Positions 35,202-47,845 of a stretch of 64,000 nt of DNA are shown one piece after another; positions within the stretch are counted from its first letter, which is position 1, and each line of letters begins with the position of its first letter. Below the pieces are notes generated by a model that was not told the DNA's origin, searched no databases, and saw only the letters and a list, made by a program, of their open reading frames with translations. The stretch spans positions 28,548,880 to 28,612,879 of the forward strand of contig NC_059379.1 of the NCBI RefSeq assembly GCF_019703515.2, written 5' to 3'. This stretch comes from Myxocyprinus asiaticus (Eukaryota > Chordata > Actinopteri > Cypriniformes > Catostomidae). The position numbers were made by a program, and so were the translations under genes.

Positions 35202-35204
35202 CTA

Positions 35205-35466
35205 TTGTGATGCATAAGACCGGACTATGAGTCCCGGAGACCCTGTGAGTTGAGACGTGAGCCAAAAGTGACACAGAAGCACAGTTTGTCTTCTCACATT
35301 TACTTTTATGACACTATCGGTTAGGTTTAGGTTTAAGGTAGTTAGGTAGGTTTTGATCTGTTTGAGAGAACATTTAACTCTCATCTTGGAACTGCCTCTG
35401 TGTGTAATGAACCATGTAATATCATTTTGCAAAAGTCACATCATTTTTATGAGATCAGGCTGATAA
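35205..35466 (+). repeat. TAGTCTCAT-family repeat, copy 2
   Basis: ATCGGTTAGGTTTAGGTTTA and a terminal TTTTTATGAGATCAGGCTG resemble 12596-13302. The tRNA-like head is degraded. Confidence 0.45.
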
Positions 35467-36089
35467 ATACAACAGTTGTTGAAGGGAGTTTTTGAATTAG
35501 AATAAGAAATGTCATTTTACATGTTGTACATGTAGATTTTAAGCATTTAAGCATTTTTATTAAGTTTATTAACAACGCGGGAGTACTATTGGTCTTCAAC
35601 GATCCCCAGAGAGCACACATCATGCCTCTCTAAATATAACTGCACTGACTGCCAATGGTTGCTCATATCAAGTTCAAGGCATTGATGCCCGCTTAAAGAA
35701 ACAGGGTTTTTCCTGAGTCAAAAATGGTCTTCGTTGGTGGCTGACGTACACGTTCATCATGATGCAGCTTTTTTATTTTTTTTTTACATTTAATAATTGT
35801 AATTAATAGTTAATATATGTTGTTGCATTTCGTGTTTGTAATGAATATTATTTATTTTTGCTGAATTCAACAGTTTTTTGTGCTTCAAGGTGCTGTGGGA
35901 AATCAAACTAACTTAACACCTTATTTCTATAGGGTTCAGTATAATGTTTATGAGTAAACCACTTTACTGATTTGGGAATGTTCTTCTATAGTACATTTGT
36001 TCCCTACTCCATAACAGATATGGCTTTTCTTTTATCAGACTCTTAATGATTTAGGAATCATTGTGATTCGAGGAATATCTGAAGCCAAG
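35467..36089. other. Non-coding stretch, nothing recognised
   Basis: AT-rich; no gene or clear repeat ends. Confidence 0.35.
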
Positions 36090-36850
36090 CCAGGTCAATT
36101 TGTTTCCTAATATCAAACATCATTAGAACTGGGAACATATTTAATATTACACAGGACTATCTTCATAATTTATAAAGGTCCAGACTTTTATTCTACACTG
36201 TAGGCTACTTGACCTTGTGTTTACCATAGCTGGCTCCTCAGTGGTTAGTTAGGTAGTCTTTCTTAAAAAATAAACTGCTTATTTGTTATGAAAAAAATAA
36301 TAACCTAAACACATTTAAAAACGTAAATTTTTAAATACAACTGCCACAGTTGTAATGCAAAATTCTGTTACAGTTTACTGCGATAAATGTTAGTAAGGGT
36401 GTGATGATGTAAAAAGTCTTGTAATTGATGCTGGTACAGGTGATTTCTCTTTCCCTCGTCATTGCTGTTCATAATGTCAGTGCTGTAGCCATTTCAAATG
36501 GTTGAATTGCTCCATGGCTCTTTAAAAAAAAAAAAATTCTAGTGTAGAAATCAAACGGGTCGCATAAGTTTTGCCGTCTGTGCCACTATATCGAGGGAAG
36601 CCCAGTTTAATCGCACACGTGATCCGCTCTGCACTATCCTGTTACCAGAGCTCACATATCGAGGGAAGCCCGGTTGACACGCAGGCGCACCTGCATGCTC
36701 CTGTAAACAGTAGTAGGATAGGGAAGAACGAATCACTTGCGCGAAAGATTCTCAGTGGATCGCGTGACAGGCACGCGATACCAGTCTTCAATCTCCCCGC
36801 GCACATCTGCGTACCACACGAGAAGCATATTTAGCACTATGAAGTGCCAA
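36090..36850 (+). mobile_element. Internal fragment of the CAGTGGTTCTCAACTG hAT family
   Basis: TTTCCTAATATCAAACATCA, ATATTACACAGGA, GAAAAAAATAATAACCTAAA and ATATCGAGGGAAGCCCGGTT correspond in order to 42980-43560 and, reversed, to 48990-49620. Both termini are missing. Confidence 0.6.
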
Positions 36851-36953
36851 ATGCAACATGAATATATCATAAACTTTCTTCGGCCACCGAAGAAATTTCA
36901 ATGCAGGAAAAACCCTGAGAAAAACCATTGGCTACGCACCTCCCTATCTACAC

Positions 36954-38040
36954 TAGGGATGGGCATTCATCAATAATTTGGTATGTGAATATTTTAGCTC
37001 ATAAAAAATGAATACTCTAATATTCTATTATTTAAATGAAAATAATTAATAAGGAAGAGACATTGTGAAATAATTTTTTTAATCATAAAGGTTGCATCAC
37101 CTATTAAAAAAAAAAAAAAACACAAGCTTCTAATTATATCCAAAACAAGCTTATATTATGTCCTGTGTTTTTTGTTGTTGAAAACATTTAAACAAGCAAT
37201 GTGTGAAAACGAAGTATAAAATTAAAACATTTAAGCTCACGCAAAGAAAAAGAAAACCCCAATAAGGTAGACTGACGCAATTAACATACAGGACAAATAT
37301 AAACACTCGGCATATAATAGTTATGTTTATATTGTATCATGTCATGTTTTTGTTGAGAAAAACAAGCATATCCACATGCTCAGTAAACAAATACTCATTT
37401 ATACACACTAGTTTAAATGATGGAATGTCCCTTACCTCAGCGTTCATACATTGGGGGAATACCGGAGATTTACGTGTGGGAAAACCCCACTATTGCAGCG
37501 CAATTCCACTGCAGGTCACAACAGAAAGTTAAAAAACAAACACAGCAACAACTGTGGAATATCTAAAAAATAAAGCTAAACAACGGAAAGTAAAATAGCA
37601 AAGTCTTTTTCAGATGCCATGTTTGTTGTATACAGAAGCATCGTAGGGATATTACGTTGCTACTGGGAACCTGCTTTCTGACAATCTGCACATATACGGG
37701 AGTAAAGAGTACACCGCTTATACAGTGCATTTAAACAGGAACCCAGTTTTCTCACAGTAAGCCACACTCTCACAATAACCCGCTTTTTGGTGTCCATCTA
37801 AACATACTGACAGAATGGGTTGCTCATCAAATGTGATCAACTTGTGTCCACACTCAACAGCGCCACCCAGCACATTCTGTTATAACTTCGAGTTTTAGTT
37901 TGTGTGTTCACGATTTAACATGCATCTCACTATTACATGGCCAGCAAAGCAAAACTTTGTGAAATTTGAATATAATTTTTATTTTTCGAATAATTATTGC
38001 AGAACGAATACTCATATTTGACTACTCGTGCACATCCCTA
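36954..38040. mobile_element. hAT element with perfect 8-bp duplication
   Basis: Ends TAGGGATGGGCATTCATCAA and CTACTCGTGCACATCCCTA are inverted; ATCTACAC flanks both sides (36946-36953 and 38041-38048). 1087 bases; the interior is AT-rich with no transposase frame. Confidence 0.94.
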
Positions 38041-38129
38041 ATCTACACTCACTAATTCAAGTCTATGTGCCCTCCAGAAGCTTATGATCAGGGGGTGAGT
38101 GGCGCTTCATAGTGCCATCTTACATTGGC

Positions 38130-38698
38130 ACAAAATCACACTGAACTCTGGATTTCAGAACTCTGAAGGTCCAAATATCATAAAGGCATTATAAACGTCC
38201 ATAAGACTCCAGTGGTTTAATCAGTGTCTTCTGAGGCGATCCAATTGGTTTTGGGTGAGAACAAACCAAAAAATAGGCACAATAATGATTATAAGCTTGA
38301 TTTCACTTCAGAGTGCTTGACGCTTGCGCAGAGTGCTAGATGATGCTATAAGAGCTTGAAATCATGATTGCCAAAGAGACTGCTGTCAAGATTTATAGTG
38401 AAAAAGGAATTACATTTTAGTCTGATTTCACCCAAAACCGATTGGATTGCTTCAGAAGACATTGATTAAACCACTGGAGTCATGTTGATTACTTTTATGA
38501 TGCCTTTATATGATATTTGGACCTTCAGAGTTCTGACCACCATTCATTTGCATCGTGTGCACTTACAGAGATACGTGAGATATTCTTCTAAAAATCAATT
38601 GAGTTCAGCAGATGAAAGAAAGTCATACATATCTGGGATGGCATGAGGGTGAGTAAATGATGAGAGAATTTTCATTTTTGGTCGACATATCCCTTTAA
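38130..38698 (+). mobile_element. Palindromic MITE family A, left end lost
   Basis: Internal mirror: ACTCCAGTGGTTTAATCAGT at 38206 against GATTAAACCACTGGAGTC at 38463; right end AATTTTCATTTTTGGTCGAC then ATCCCTTTAA. The left arm is missing next to the hAT at 36954-38040. Confidence 0.8.
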
Positions 38699-38939
38699 GA
38701 CGCATCTCTTTCGTGAGCACCTGACCCAGTCCTACTAATGCAATAACTGTCTTTACCCTTCTACTTAAAAAAAAAAAAATAAAAATCTTCCTCTCTACAT
38801 ATGCTTCTCTGATTCTCTGATAAAACTTTGTATTATTGCACTTCTCTTATTACTGCCTCATTTGGATAAAAGCGTCTGCTAAATGAATAAATGTATATGA
38901 AAGTTAGATTTCTTATAATACAACTCATTTGACAATTTT

Positions 38940-39330
38940 AAATGAATAGTTCACCCAAAAATGAAAATTTGCTGATAATTTACTCACCCTCAGGCCATCC
39001 AAGATGTATCTGAGTTTCTTTCTTCATCAAAACAGAATTTAAGACTTTTAGGATTCCTCCTCTTCTAGACAATGCAAGTGAATATCCTCCATTTTTTGAC
39101 AGTCCAAAATGCATATTTAGGGTGCATCAAAATAATCCACACGACGAGTTCTTCTGAACCCAAACGATTGATTATTTTTTAGAAACAAAACAATACTTAT
39201 ATACTTCTTAACTACAAATGTTCGCTTCAGTACATCTCTGTGACGTGCGCTTATGAGAGGGATGAGTAAGTTCATTGGTAAGGTCACGCGTCACGTGGTG
39301 GAGGAGTCAGGAAGCACGTCATTGATTACA
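38940..39330 (+). mobile_element. MITE family A-related element, one arm
   Basis: AATAGTTCACCCAAAAATGA and AATTTACTCACCCTCAGGCC at the left, then family-specific sequence with GAGTTCTTCTGAACCCAAAC. No right arm seen, so the right border is approximate. Confidence 0.6.
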
Positions 39331-40506
39331 TTGGTTTTTTTTATTTTATTATTGTTTGGAAATAAATGTTTTTTAATTGTTTTGGACTGTTTTGGTTTGT
39401 GAAAGGCACAAGTTTCTCTTGTAAACAATGATGCGTTTATTATGGGTAAAAAGAAAAGAAAGTAGACCATTCATCAACATAAGCATGCAGAGGCCAGTTA
39501 TTGTCATAAGCCAGTGTATACCTGCATGATGGACAAAGCTGAGCTACAATCACACTGTGTACAATCATACTGGGAATATTGCTGGTGTCTTTTATATCAG
39601 TCTGCGTGTTGTTAACCTATCACGTTAACCTGACACATGCAGCTGATCAGATCGGGAGTGGCATTAAGACTAGTTAAATTAAGTGCTATGAATTCTTTTT
39701 CTTTTCCTTATTCAGCCTTGGGTGGATTTATAATGTATCTAACTATAGCATTTGCAGTATTTTTTGAAAAATCTAAATTTCTCGATATAAAATAAAAGAT
39801 TGTGCCAAAACGCAAATTCGAATTAATCGGAAAAATCGGAAAAACTGCCCAGCCCTACATTGTCCTCGGTGAAAACTGACAAAATATTGATGACTCATCA
39901 TGCACTACAAAGATTTATGTCCAGTCAGTGCACAAAACAAATGTTTTGTAATTAATTAAAAGTATATTTATTATGCTGAAATGTTGCTACTCATTGGTAG
40001 TGGAAATTACCGTTTCACTTTTTGTTTGAGTGCTATTTTTCAATCTAATCTTCTCTGACATACTTTCTGAAATATCCCTTAAAGGCAGATTATTGTGGAA
40101 TATGCCTACTCTTGAAACAGTCACTTGAATGGTAATAATGAGAATGTACAAATGGCTAAACTTTTTAGTGCAGATAATCCTGATCCCCTGGTACCTTTCC
40201 AATCTTTCTTAATTTCTGGTTACATTTGTAACACCTTGGCTAATGCATGTGCAGTGGTTTATCTCACAAACATGCAGCAGCAGTGTTCCAACTGTTATCA
40301 TATTTAAAATCTCAAGAGATGTAAATATTCCCAGTTTTAACCTTTTCTTCAGACTGCAAGGGAGGTGTTCCTTTAACTTTCTCATTGTTTGTAACCAGCT
40401 TTGTGAGGGAGGGCTCAATTTAGATATCCATAAACCTAGTTCAACTTAAATAGGATTAGAATTAAGTCTACAGGGGTGCAGTGTGTGGCAGCCAGTTATG
40501 TCTGGC
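39331..40506. other. Non-coding stretch with a hAT end near 39855
   Basis: AAAAACTGCCCAGCCCTACA at 39839-39858 resembles a hAT terminus (complement TGTAGGGCTGGGCAG). Nothing else supported. Confidence 0.4.
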
Positions 40507-40572
40507 TCTATGACCCTGTTTACATCTGGTATTAAGATGCATTTTTGGTGATCCGATCACATGTGGTCAGCG

Positions 40573-42410
40573 CTAAATCAAAATCAGAATCAGAATGAGC
40601 TTTATTGCCAAGTGTTCTCACGTAAACAAGTAATTTTTTTTTTTTTTTTTTTTTTTTAGGTGATAGGAGAAACAAGTGCACAGAACATTACAGTGAGACG
40701 CAGAATATAAAACAATGTAAGAGTATAAATAGACATACAAATAATAGGACATATAACAGAGAATGGCGTATGTACATGTGCAAGTGGTAATATATGTGCA
40801 AAGTAGGGGTATGTACAGTTATTGAATTAAATATGAGTGAATTTACATATGTATATGAGATATTTATTTACATTATTGCACTATGGGGGAGTCATGAAGG
40901 CAGTTTAATTGTTCATGTGGAAAATGGCCTGAGGGTAAAAACTGTTATTGTGCCTGGATGTCCTGGCGCTCAGTGCTCTGTAGTGCCGGCCAGAGGGCAA
41001 CAGTTCAAAGAGTGAGTGGGCAGGGTGTGTGGGGTCCAGAGTGATTCTACTTGTACGTTTCCTCACTCTGGAGATGTACAGGTCTTGGAGGGTGGGCAGG
41101 GGGCACCAATAATCCTCTCGGTAGTCCTGACTGTCCGTTGTAGTTTCCTTCTGTCTGATTTGGTTGCTGAACCAAACCAGACAGTTATACATGTACACAG
41201 GACAGACTCAATGATGGCCAAGTAGAACTGTTTCCGCAGCTCCTGTGGCAGGTTGAACTTCCTCAGCTGACAAAGGAAATACAACCTCTGCTGAGCCGCC
41301 TTCACAATGGAGTCTATGTGGGTGTCCCACGAGCCCAGGAACCTGAATGACTCCACTGCTGCCACAGTGCTGTTCAGGATGGTGAGGGTGTGGGGAGGGG
41401 GGAGTGCGGGGGGATTTCTCTTCCTGAAGTCCACTATCATCTCCACTGTTTTGAGCGTGTTCAGCGCAAGGTTGTTGTGAATGCACCAGACAGCAATCTG
41501 TTCAATCTCCTGTCTCTATGCAGACTCGTCACCATCGCGGATGAGGCCGATGACCATGGTGTCATCTGCAAACTTCTGGAGCTTGACAGAGGGGTCCTTT
41601 GCAGTGCAGTCATTCATGTACAGGGAGAAGAGCAGTGTAGAGAGAACGGATCCCTGAGGAGCACCAGTGCTAATAGTGAGGGTCCTGGATGTGAGTTTCC
41701 CCAGTCTCACTAGCTGCTGCCTATCTGTCAGAAAGCTGGTGATCCATTGACAGGTTGGGGTGGGCACGGAGAGCTGGGTCAGTTTGGCTGAGAGAAGATC
41801 AGGCATGATTGTATTGAAGGCTGAACTGAAGTCCACAAATAGGATCCTTGCATAAGTCCCAGGTCTGTCAAGGTGTTGCTGGATATAATGCAGTCCCATG
41901 TTGACAGCATCATCTACAGACCTGTTTGCTCGGTAAGCAAACTGAAGGGGGTCTAGCAGGGATCCAGTGATGCCTTTCAGGTAAGCCAAAACCAGTCTCT
42001 CAAATTACTTCATGACCACAGACGTGAGAGTGACAGGTCTGTAGTCATTAAGTCCTGTGTTTTTTGTTTTTTTTTGGGGGGGGGGAATGATGGTGGAGTG
42101 TTTGAAGCAGCATGGAACTTCACATTGCTCCAATGATCTATTGAAGATCTGTGTGAAGATGGGGTCCAGTTGGTCAGTGCAGACTTTCAGACAGGCAGGT
42201 GAAACACCGTCTGGGCCTGAAGCTTTACTAGTCTTCTGTTTCTTGAATACCTGGCACACATCCTCCTCACAGACCATAAATGCAGGTTGAGTAGCAGGAG
42301 GGGGAGGAGGGGGGTTGCAGGAGGTGTAAGTGGGTGTGTAAAGTGGAGATCAGAGTGGGGTTGGGGTGTGAGACTGGGCTTTGCAAACCTGCAGTAAAAC
42401 ACATTCAGGT
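40573..42410 (-). mobile_element. 5'-truncated non-LTR retrotransposon (L2/Rex1-type LINE)
   Basis: About 1.8 kb on the minus strand, inserted in repeat X. The 3' end (40573) shows the TTCTGATTCTGATTT repeat read in reverse (AAATCAGAATCAGAATGAGC), the style of 3'-microsatellite tail seen in CR1/L2-type LINEs, followed by a 29-base T-run on the + strand (40631-40659). The 5' half with the endonuclease is missing. CTAAA occurs at both junctions (40573 and 42411 areas) and may be the target duplication. Confidence 0.85.
41063..42277 (-). pseudogene. LINE reverse transcriptase domain, frameshifted
   Basis: Pieces in order on the minus strand: KQKTSKASGPDGVSPACLKV and NDYRPVTLTSVVMK (42277-42005), then LDPLQFAYRANRSVDDAV, ILFVDFSSAFNTI, STGAPQGSVLSTLLFSLYMN and the catalytic FADDTMVIGL (41989-41516), then FRFLGSWDTHIDSIVKAAQQ and a fingers/thumb tail (41446-41063). 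These are RT motifs of the L2/CR1/Rex1 group. A stop and frame changes near 42000 and 41480 mean it is not translatable as one protein. Full-length relatives carry an upstream AP endonuclease. Confidence 0.9.
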
Positions 42411-42708
42411 CTACGGGTCTAAAATGGGGTCTAAACCTTTTTGTGATTTGGATCACAAAAACCACATACGGACATAGTCAAAAATGCATATGACCGCAAC
42501 GCATTTGAGTTGTAAACTTTATCCCTCCTTAATGCGTCCTGGATAGAGGTGAAGCACCACCCCTCACCTGTCAATCAACCACTGTGCTAAAACAAGAGTT
42601 TAAACTTTGCCGGTTACAAGCGGCTTTAAAAGGAAATAACTTTCAGATCTAAAAATGTGAAAAAGCGGATACATACACAAGCATGAGAACTTCACAGATC
42701 TTCTACAG

Positions 42709-43640
42709 CAGTGGTTCTCAACTGATTTTGCTTCAGGACCCAGATTTTACATTGGAAGTCAAGTAGCGACCCACTATAGTAAAAACGTAGCCTGTATTTA
42801 ATGTATCCTGGGTCGCATTTCCTTTTATCTTGCATAGTTTTTTTTGTGGTTTTCAAGTATAAGGGCATGCATCAAGTGACATTATTTTTGTTGTTGATGT
42901 CAACAACAAAATCTACAGGGAGTTTCTCTCCCCCATTTTAAAAATTGAAGAGCATATTTACTTATATGAGCCCATTATTATCCTGTATGTTTCCTAATTT
43001 CAAACATCATTCAAATAGAACATACATATTACACAGGAGGAAAGGCTCCTCATAACCATGGTTAGGTCAATGTAGCTAGTCTTAAATAATAGTAATAATA
43101 AATTATAGTAGCCTATTGATGAAAAAAATACTAGCCGAAACACATTTTGAAACTTTAACTACAAATGCCACTGATATAAAAATGAGGTCTAATAGATTCT
43201 ACCTTTAGATTATTTCATATGAAACTATAACATTTTGTCAAAATATAACAGTTACTTTTACACATGTAAAATCGTGAAACTTTGTAAAGGTGATGATGTG
43301 TAATGATTTTATTTAATTTTTTAGCACATAACACAGTGTTACTCTTTTCCTCATCAGTGCAGTTTGGCATGTCGGGGCTGCCTGTTTGATGCGTTTGACT
43401 TGACTTCCTCTGTGACGCTTTAAACTAGAAAAGTCTTACTAGAATTGAAATGGGTCACATCAGTTTTAAGGTCTGTGTGCTGCAATATCAAGGTATGGCC
43501 GGCTGTTGCGCGCACGCGTCAGAGAGCAGAGGAGCTCATTAGCGCGAGCTGGTAACATTACACTCGCACGAAAGCTTATCGCAATGCGAAAATATCGCAG
43601 TGCAAATGAGAAGCCTTTAGCTGAATGCAAGCTTATCATT
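42709..43640 (+). mobile_element. hAT element (CAGTGGTTCTCAACTG family), right end lost
   Basis: Left end CAGTGGTTCTCAACTGATTT; the body matches 48878-49898 in reverse (TTGCTTCAGGACCCAGATTT, GTTGATGTCAACAACAAAAT, AAACTAGAAAAGTCTTACTA). The match fades after about 43640 without the second terminus. Confidence 0.75.
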
Positions 43641-43818
43641 AAATCCCTTCATTATATATTATATTATCATTAAATAATCTCTATCACTCTATCACAAAAA
43701 TCATTATTTTGTTACATATTATTTTCCTAAGAAGGAAATAAATGCATTTTGACAGGAAAAGAAGTATATTTAAAGGAAAATTTTAGCACTTTCAAAATCT
43801 GCGAATAACGACAGAAAA

Positions 43819-44421
43819 TAGGGCTGAACGATTTGGACAAAAAATTAAATTGCGATTATTTTGAAAGAAAATTGCTATTGCGATTTGAACTGCGATATGA
43901 TGCATATAAAATGTGTGATTCCTTTTAACCAAAATTAAACATGTTTTGCCCTTGCTTTACTGCCTAGTGGAAATACTGTTCTAGAAAGTGCATTCACACT
44001 TGAGTCCTCTAAAAAGAACCAAACTAAATAAATAAATATGTGACATTACAGAAATGTGCAAATAAAGTAAATCTTGGGTGCTTTAATGCACTCAGCATAC
44101 CATAGCACACAGAACTGAATGTAGAGCACATCTGTCACTCAGGGCTCTAGATAGATAGAGTTTGTGTTTATGGAGCACAGAACCACTCTGTAACCACATA
44201 TGTAATACACTGATCCCGTTTACATGTATTTAAACGAGCACTACACACTAAAGACAAAACAGCTGTGCACAGTGGGCAGCGCGTTGTGACTATTTATTTA
44301 TTTAATTAAATCGCAGCCCTTGCAGTTTGAAAATATAATTTCATCATATCGCGATTTCGATTGTATTCCCGTTAGTGTGCAATTAATCATGATTAAAAAC
44401 TTTAATTGACTGACAGCACTA
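43819..44421. mobile_element. Probable hAT-like element
   Basis: Starts TAGGGCTGAACGATTTGGAC and ends ACTGACAGCACTA, with GCGATTATTTTGAAAG and ATCATGATTAAAAACTTTAA near the ends. No matching duplication flanks it, so the borders are uncertain. Confidence 0.5.
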
Positions 44422-44881
44422 ATAATAACCTAATCATCAGTGGATTCAAAATTTATTTTAGAGCAAAAATGCAGCTTCTGAATTGCCCTCATCAGAATGG
44501 AGTCTATTTCAGGGTACTAAACTTTTGGAAGAAACATGTCGATTTCCAGTGTGATCATGCTGTAGTACTACACTGTGGTTTGACTATATCTGTAAAATGT
44601 TCTTCTCTGTCTGAAATCCTCTGGCATTCCCCTCGCCTACACCAGCTGCATCTGTTCACACAGGCCTCATCATCACAGCTGCACCCACACCTGATCACTG
44701 CTTGAACTGTAGCAGTGCTGACTCAGACCATTGTATATGGTTGGGAGATGTTAATGCACATCCATACTATACCATAACAGTAACTATGAGGGTTCTTTCT
44801 GGCCTTTTTCTCTGAGGCAAATCGCAGGTTCCCTTTAAATTCCTTTTTTTCTACACTGACCTTGAGCACTTTCAAACCCTA

Positions 44882-45396
44882 CATGGCTAAAAGTATGTGG
44901 ACACCCCCTGCTAAAATAAGGAGTTTGGCTATTCCAGTAATTTCAGTGAAGACAAACCTGAATGTTACACCATACAAGGACAATCTAGAGAATTGTATGC
45001 TTCCAACTTTGTGGCAACAGTTTAGGGAGGGCCCTTGTCTGTTCCAGCATGAAAATGCCCCTGTGCACATTACAAGGTCCATGACAAATTACTTACTGAG
45101 GCTGGTGTGGAAGAACTTGACTGGCCTGCACGTAGGCCTGCACATAGGGATGAATTAGAACGGTAACTGTGTACCAGTCAACATCAGTACATCGTCAACA
45201 TCAGTACAGGACCTCACTGATGCTCTTCTGTCTGAATGAGGGCAAATCCCCACAGCAGTGTTCCAGCATCAAGTGGAAAGCCTTCCCAGATGTGAGGAAG
45301 CTGTTAATTACAACCAACTCCATATTAATGTTTTGAAATTAAACGTTCCCTCAAGCACACATGGGTGCAGTGTTTAGGTGTCCACATACTGGTATG
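44882..45396 (+). mobile_element. Short Tc1/mariner-derived element with transposase remnant
   Basis: TA flanks both ends (44880-44881, 45397-45398). TIRs CATGGCTAAAAGTATGTGGA and GGTGTCCACATACTGGTATG. The interior still reads LFQHENAPVHITRSM, the conserved acidic block of Tc1-type transposases, and further on CAGTGTTCCAGCATCAAGTG. Heavily degraded, 515 bases. Confidence 0.82.
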
Positions 45397-47193
45397 TAGT
45401 GAAAAGGACAGTATTGGCATAAGCAAGAGAGATAGGGGAATGTCCCATTCTATTACTGACAGTTTAGGTTGTTTCCCAACCATACAGTGAAAGTCTGTGT
45501 GGACCTATGGAACAATGATTCTTATCAGGAGTTCAAGCTTCAACCCAAATTAACATCAATGTGAAATCTGCTGCTGCTTTTGTAAACTGTGAAAGACATT
45601 TATTCCACACACTAAAGACGTACCACTAATATATCACTACACTCAGAAAGCTTGGATGGCAAGCAAAGACTTCTATTCCCTTCTATTCCCCCAACAATAG
45701 CTTCAGGAAGCAACACCTCTTAATAGGGATGGATGGCACCATTATGTTATTCTAGACAGAAAGAACAGATCAGCTTAGAAGATGAGAAAACTGTGAGGGT
45801 AAGAAAAACAAACAATGAAAAGAACATTCAAAGTTTTCTTTCCACTTCAACTCATAAAAACACACTTTCTGCTCAGTTCTGCTTTTCCTCAAGGGACTGA
45901 AATTGAGAGTTTGGCCTTGGAGGGAGAAACTTGTGTTTTTGTGTCTAATTGTCGTGGTGATGGAGAGGGAGAACAGAACACAATGAAAGCGTGAAAGAGA
46001 AAGGGCTCTCGGTAACACACTTGTACCCATGACAACTACCCCTCCAGGGACTGACCCCCCCGAAAACTCCACCCCCAGCTAAACACCCGCTAATTGGGGC
46101 ACTTCGCTTTATGTGTTTCTCCACTGATCCTCGTGCCAGAAATATCAACATTGTTGTTTATTCTCTGTTTTTAATAATTTTCTCTGGAATTCCTTTGAGT
46201 CAAAGCACTAACCATATTGCTATAGATCTTCCCAAACATAAAGAATAAAAAATGTGTGATGGCACAATGGAATCATGGCTCATATAAACCCTCCTAAGTA
46301 AATTATACAAGAGGTTTCTGTGTCCTTCATGGTGGTGAACCCATTTTGGGAGGACTTACAAAGAGGATCTTAAACAAATTTAAACTGTTTGTGGTAATCA
46401 CAGACCTTAGACCAGTTTAGTCAGTGCACTACAAAATTAATTCAGCCTGGAGAGCTTGAATGTTTATTGCTTAAACCCGGTCCAACGCAAGTTGTGTTCA
46501 TCCTCGTTTCGATTTCTGATTGAAGCTGGCAGAAAGAAAAAAAAAAAAAATTATCTTTGTGCAGCATGGGCTAATCTGTTAAATTCTCCATTTATGAAGA
46601 AAATAAAAATAAAATGTATAATTCTACTGTCTGAAAACTTGCATGCTCCTGCTGAGTTTGACTGTATGTAAATAGCAATTTTAAAGTATTGCATAAGAGA
46701 ATTTGAAGGCAGCGTAATTGCCTTAAAGAACTTCTACAAATATCCCAGTTAATGTTTACTGGCAGTTGTACACCAGCACGACCTTCTATTTTGCATTCCT
46801 GCCCCCCTGCTGAGAAGAGAGAGGTCTGGTGCTCAGTATTAGACTACATTTAATATGATAGTAAATTTGGTCAGTTTTAGCAGGGTAGCACTGTATATGT
46901 TATATAATTATAAATGTCACTTTTAATAAATATAAGTTTATAAGATAATTTTCCAGCAAAAGATTCATGTGCCTCACCCCATGACATACTGTACAAGATT
47001 GGATGACTGCAGTATTATCATAATTAAACATTGGCAGTGACAGCTATTTTTAAAATATTTAAATGGGCTACTATGGGCCACACATATCGTAATTTATAAT
47101 AGTGTAGGATAATGTTTAACAGGTTGCATGAGATTAGACAACAGCCATTTTTTTGCTATTTTAATTTCTATAAAGCCTACAAACTCTGCTGTC
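45397..47193. other. Non-coding stretch, nothing recognised
   Basis: No domain-bearing frame; a small GC-richer patch at 46020-46110 (GACCCCCCCGAAAACTCCAC) is not supported as an exon. Confidence 0.35.
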
Positions 47194-47464
47194 AAAGGAA
47201 TAGATCACTCAAATAGGAAGATTTTGTCATCATTTAAATGTACTCATATTGTTCCAAACCCCTTTGATTTTCATTCTTCCATGGAAGGAGTTATCTAGCA
47301 GAATGTTAGCCTTAGTCACCATTCATGTTCATTATATGGAAAACAGATGGAATGAAAGTGAATGGTGACTGAGTCTAACATTCTGCCTAAAATCTCTTTT
47401 TGTGTTCCATGGAAGTATGAAAATCAAAGGAGTTTGGAATGACTTGAGTGAACTATCCATTTAA
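47194..47464 (+). mobile_element. MITE family A, short divergent copy
   Basis: AAAGGAATAGATCACTCAAA at the left, GACTTGAGTGAACTATCCAT plus TTAA at the right, with a mirrored interior around ATTCATGTTCATTATATGGA. Confidence 0.72.
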
Positions 47465-47771
47465 GTGGACTGGGCATATAGGGTAAGCACTGGACTTTGA
47501 ATGAAACTTGCACTCCACATGCTCTATTTGTATAAAAAAAAAAAAAAAAAAATGCAAATCGTCCCATCGCCTGTTGCCCCTCCAACTGTATGTGCTCTCT
47601 TTGAACCCTGAACTGGATTCTCATCCAACCTTGGGTGAGGAAATGGTTGCTCATTCCAGCCCAAGTAAAAAAAATAAAAATAAAAAATAAAAAATAAAAA
47701 AATCTAGAAGCCAAATTCTGTTGACCCATGTTTATTACATTTTTTACAGCATGTTTACCTGTGTGTTTGCA

Positions 47772-47845
<74 letters not shown>

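Larger units (their letters stand above)
40507..42708 (+). repeat. Dispersed repeat X, copy 2, split by a LINE
   Basis: The two flanks of the LINE (40507-40572 and 42411-42708) together match 19228-19560 in order: GTTTACATCTGGTATTAAGA on the left; TTTGGATCACAAAAACCACA, GCACCACCCCTCACC and ATGAGAACTTCACAG on the right. Confidence 0.65.

Noticed and set aside
37323..37532. Peptide gene inside 36954-38040
   Set aside because: It lies wholly within a non-autonomous hAT with a perfect target duplication and has no transposase features.
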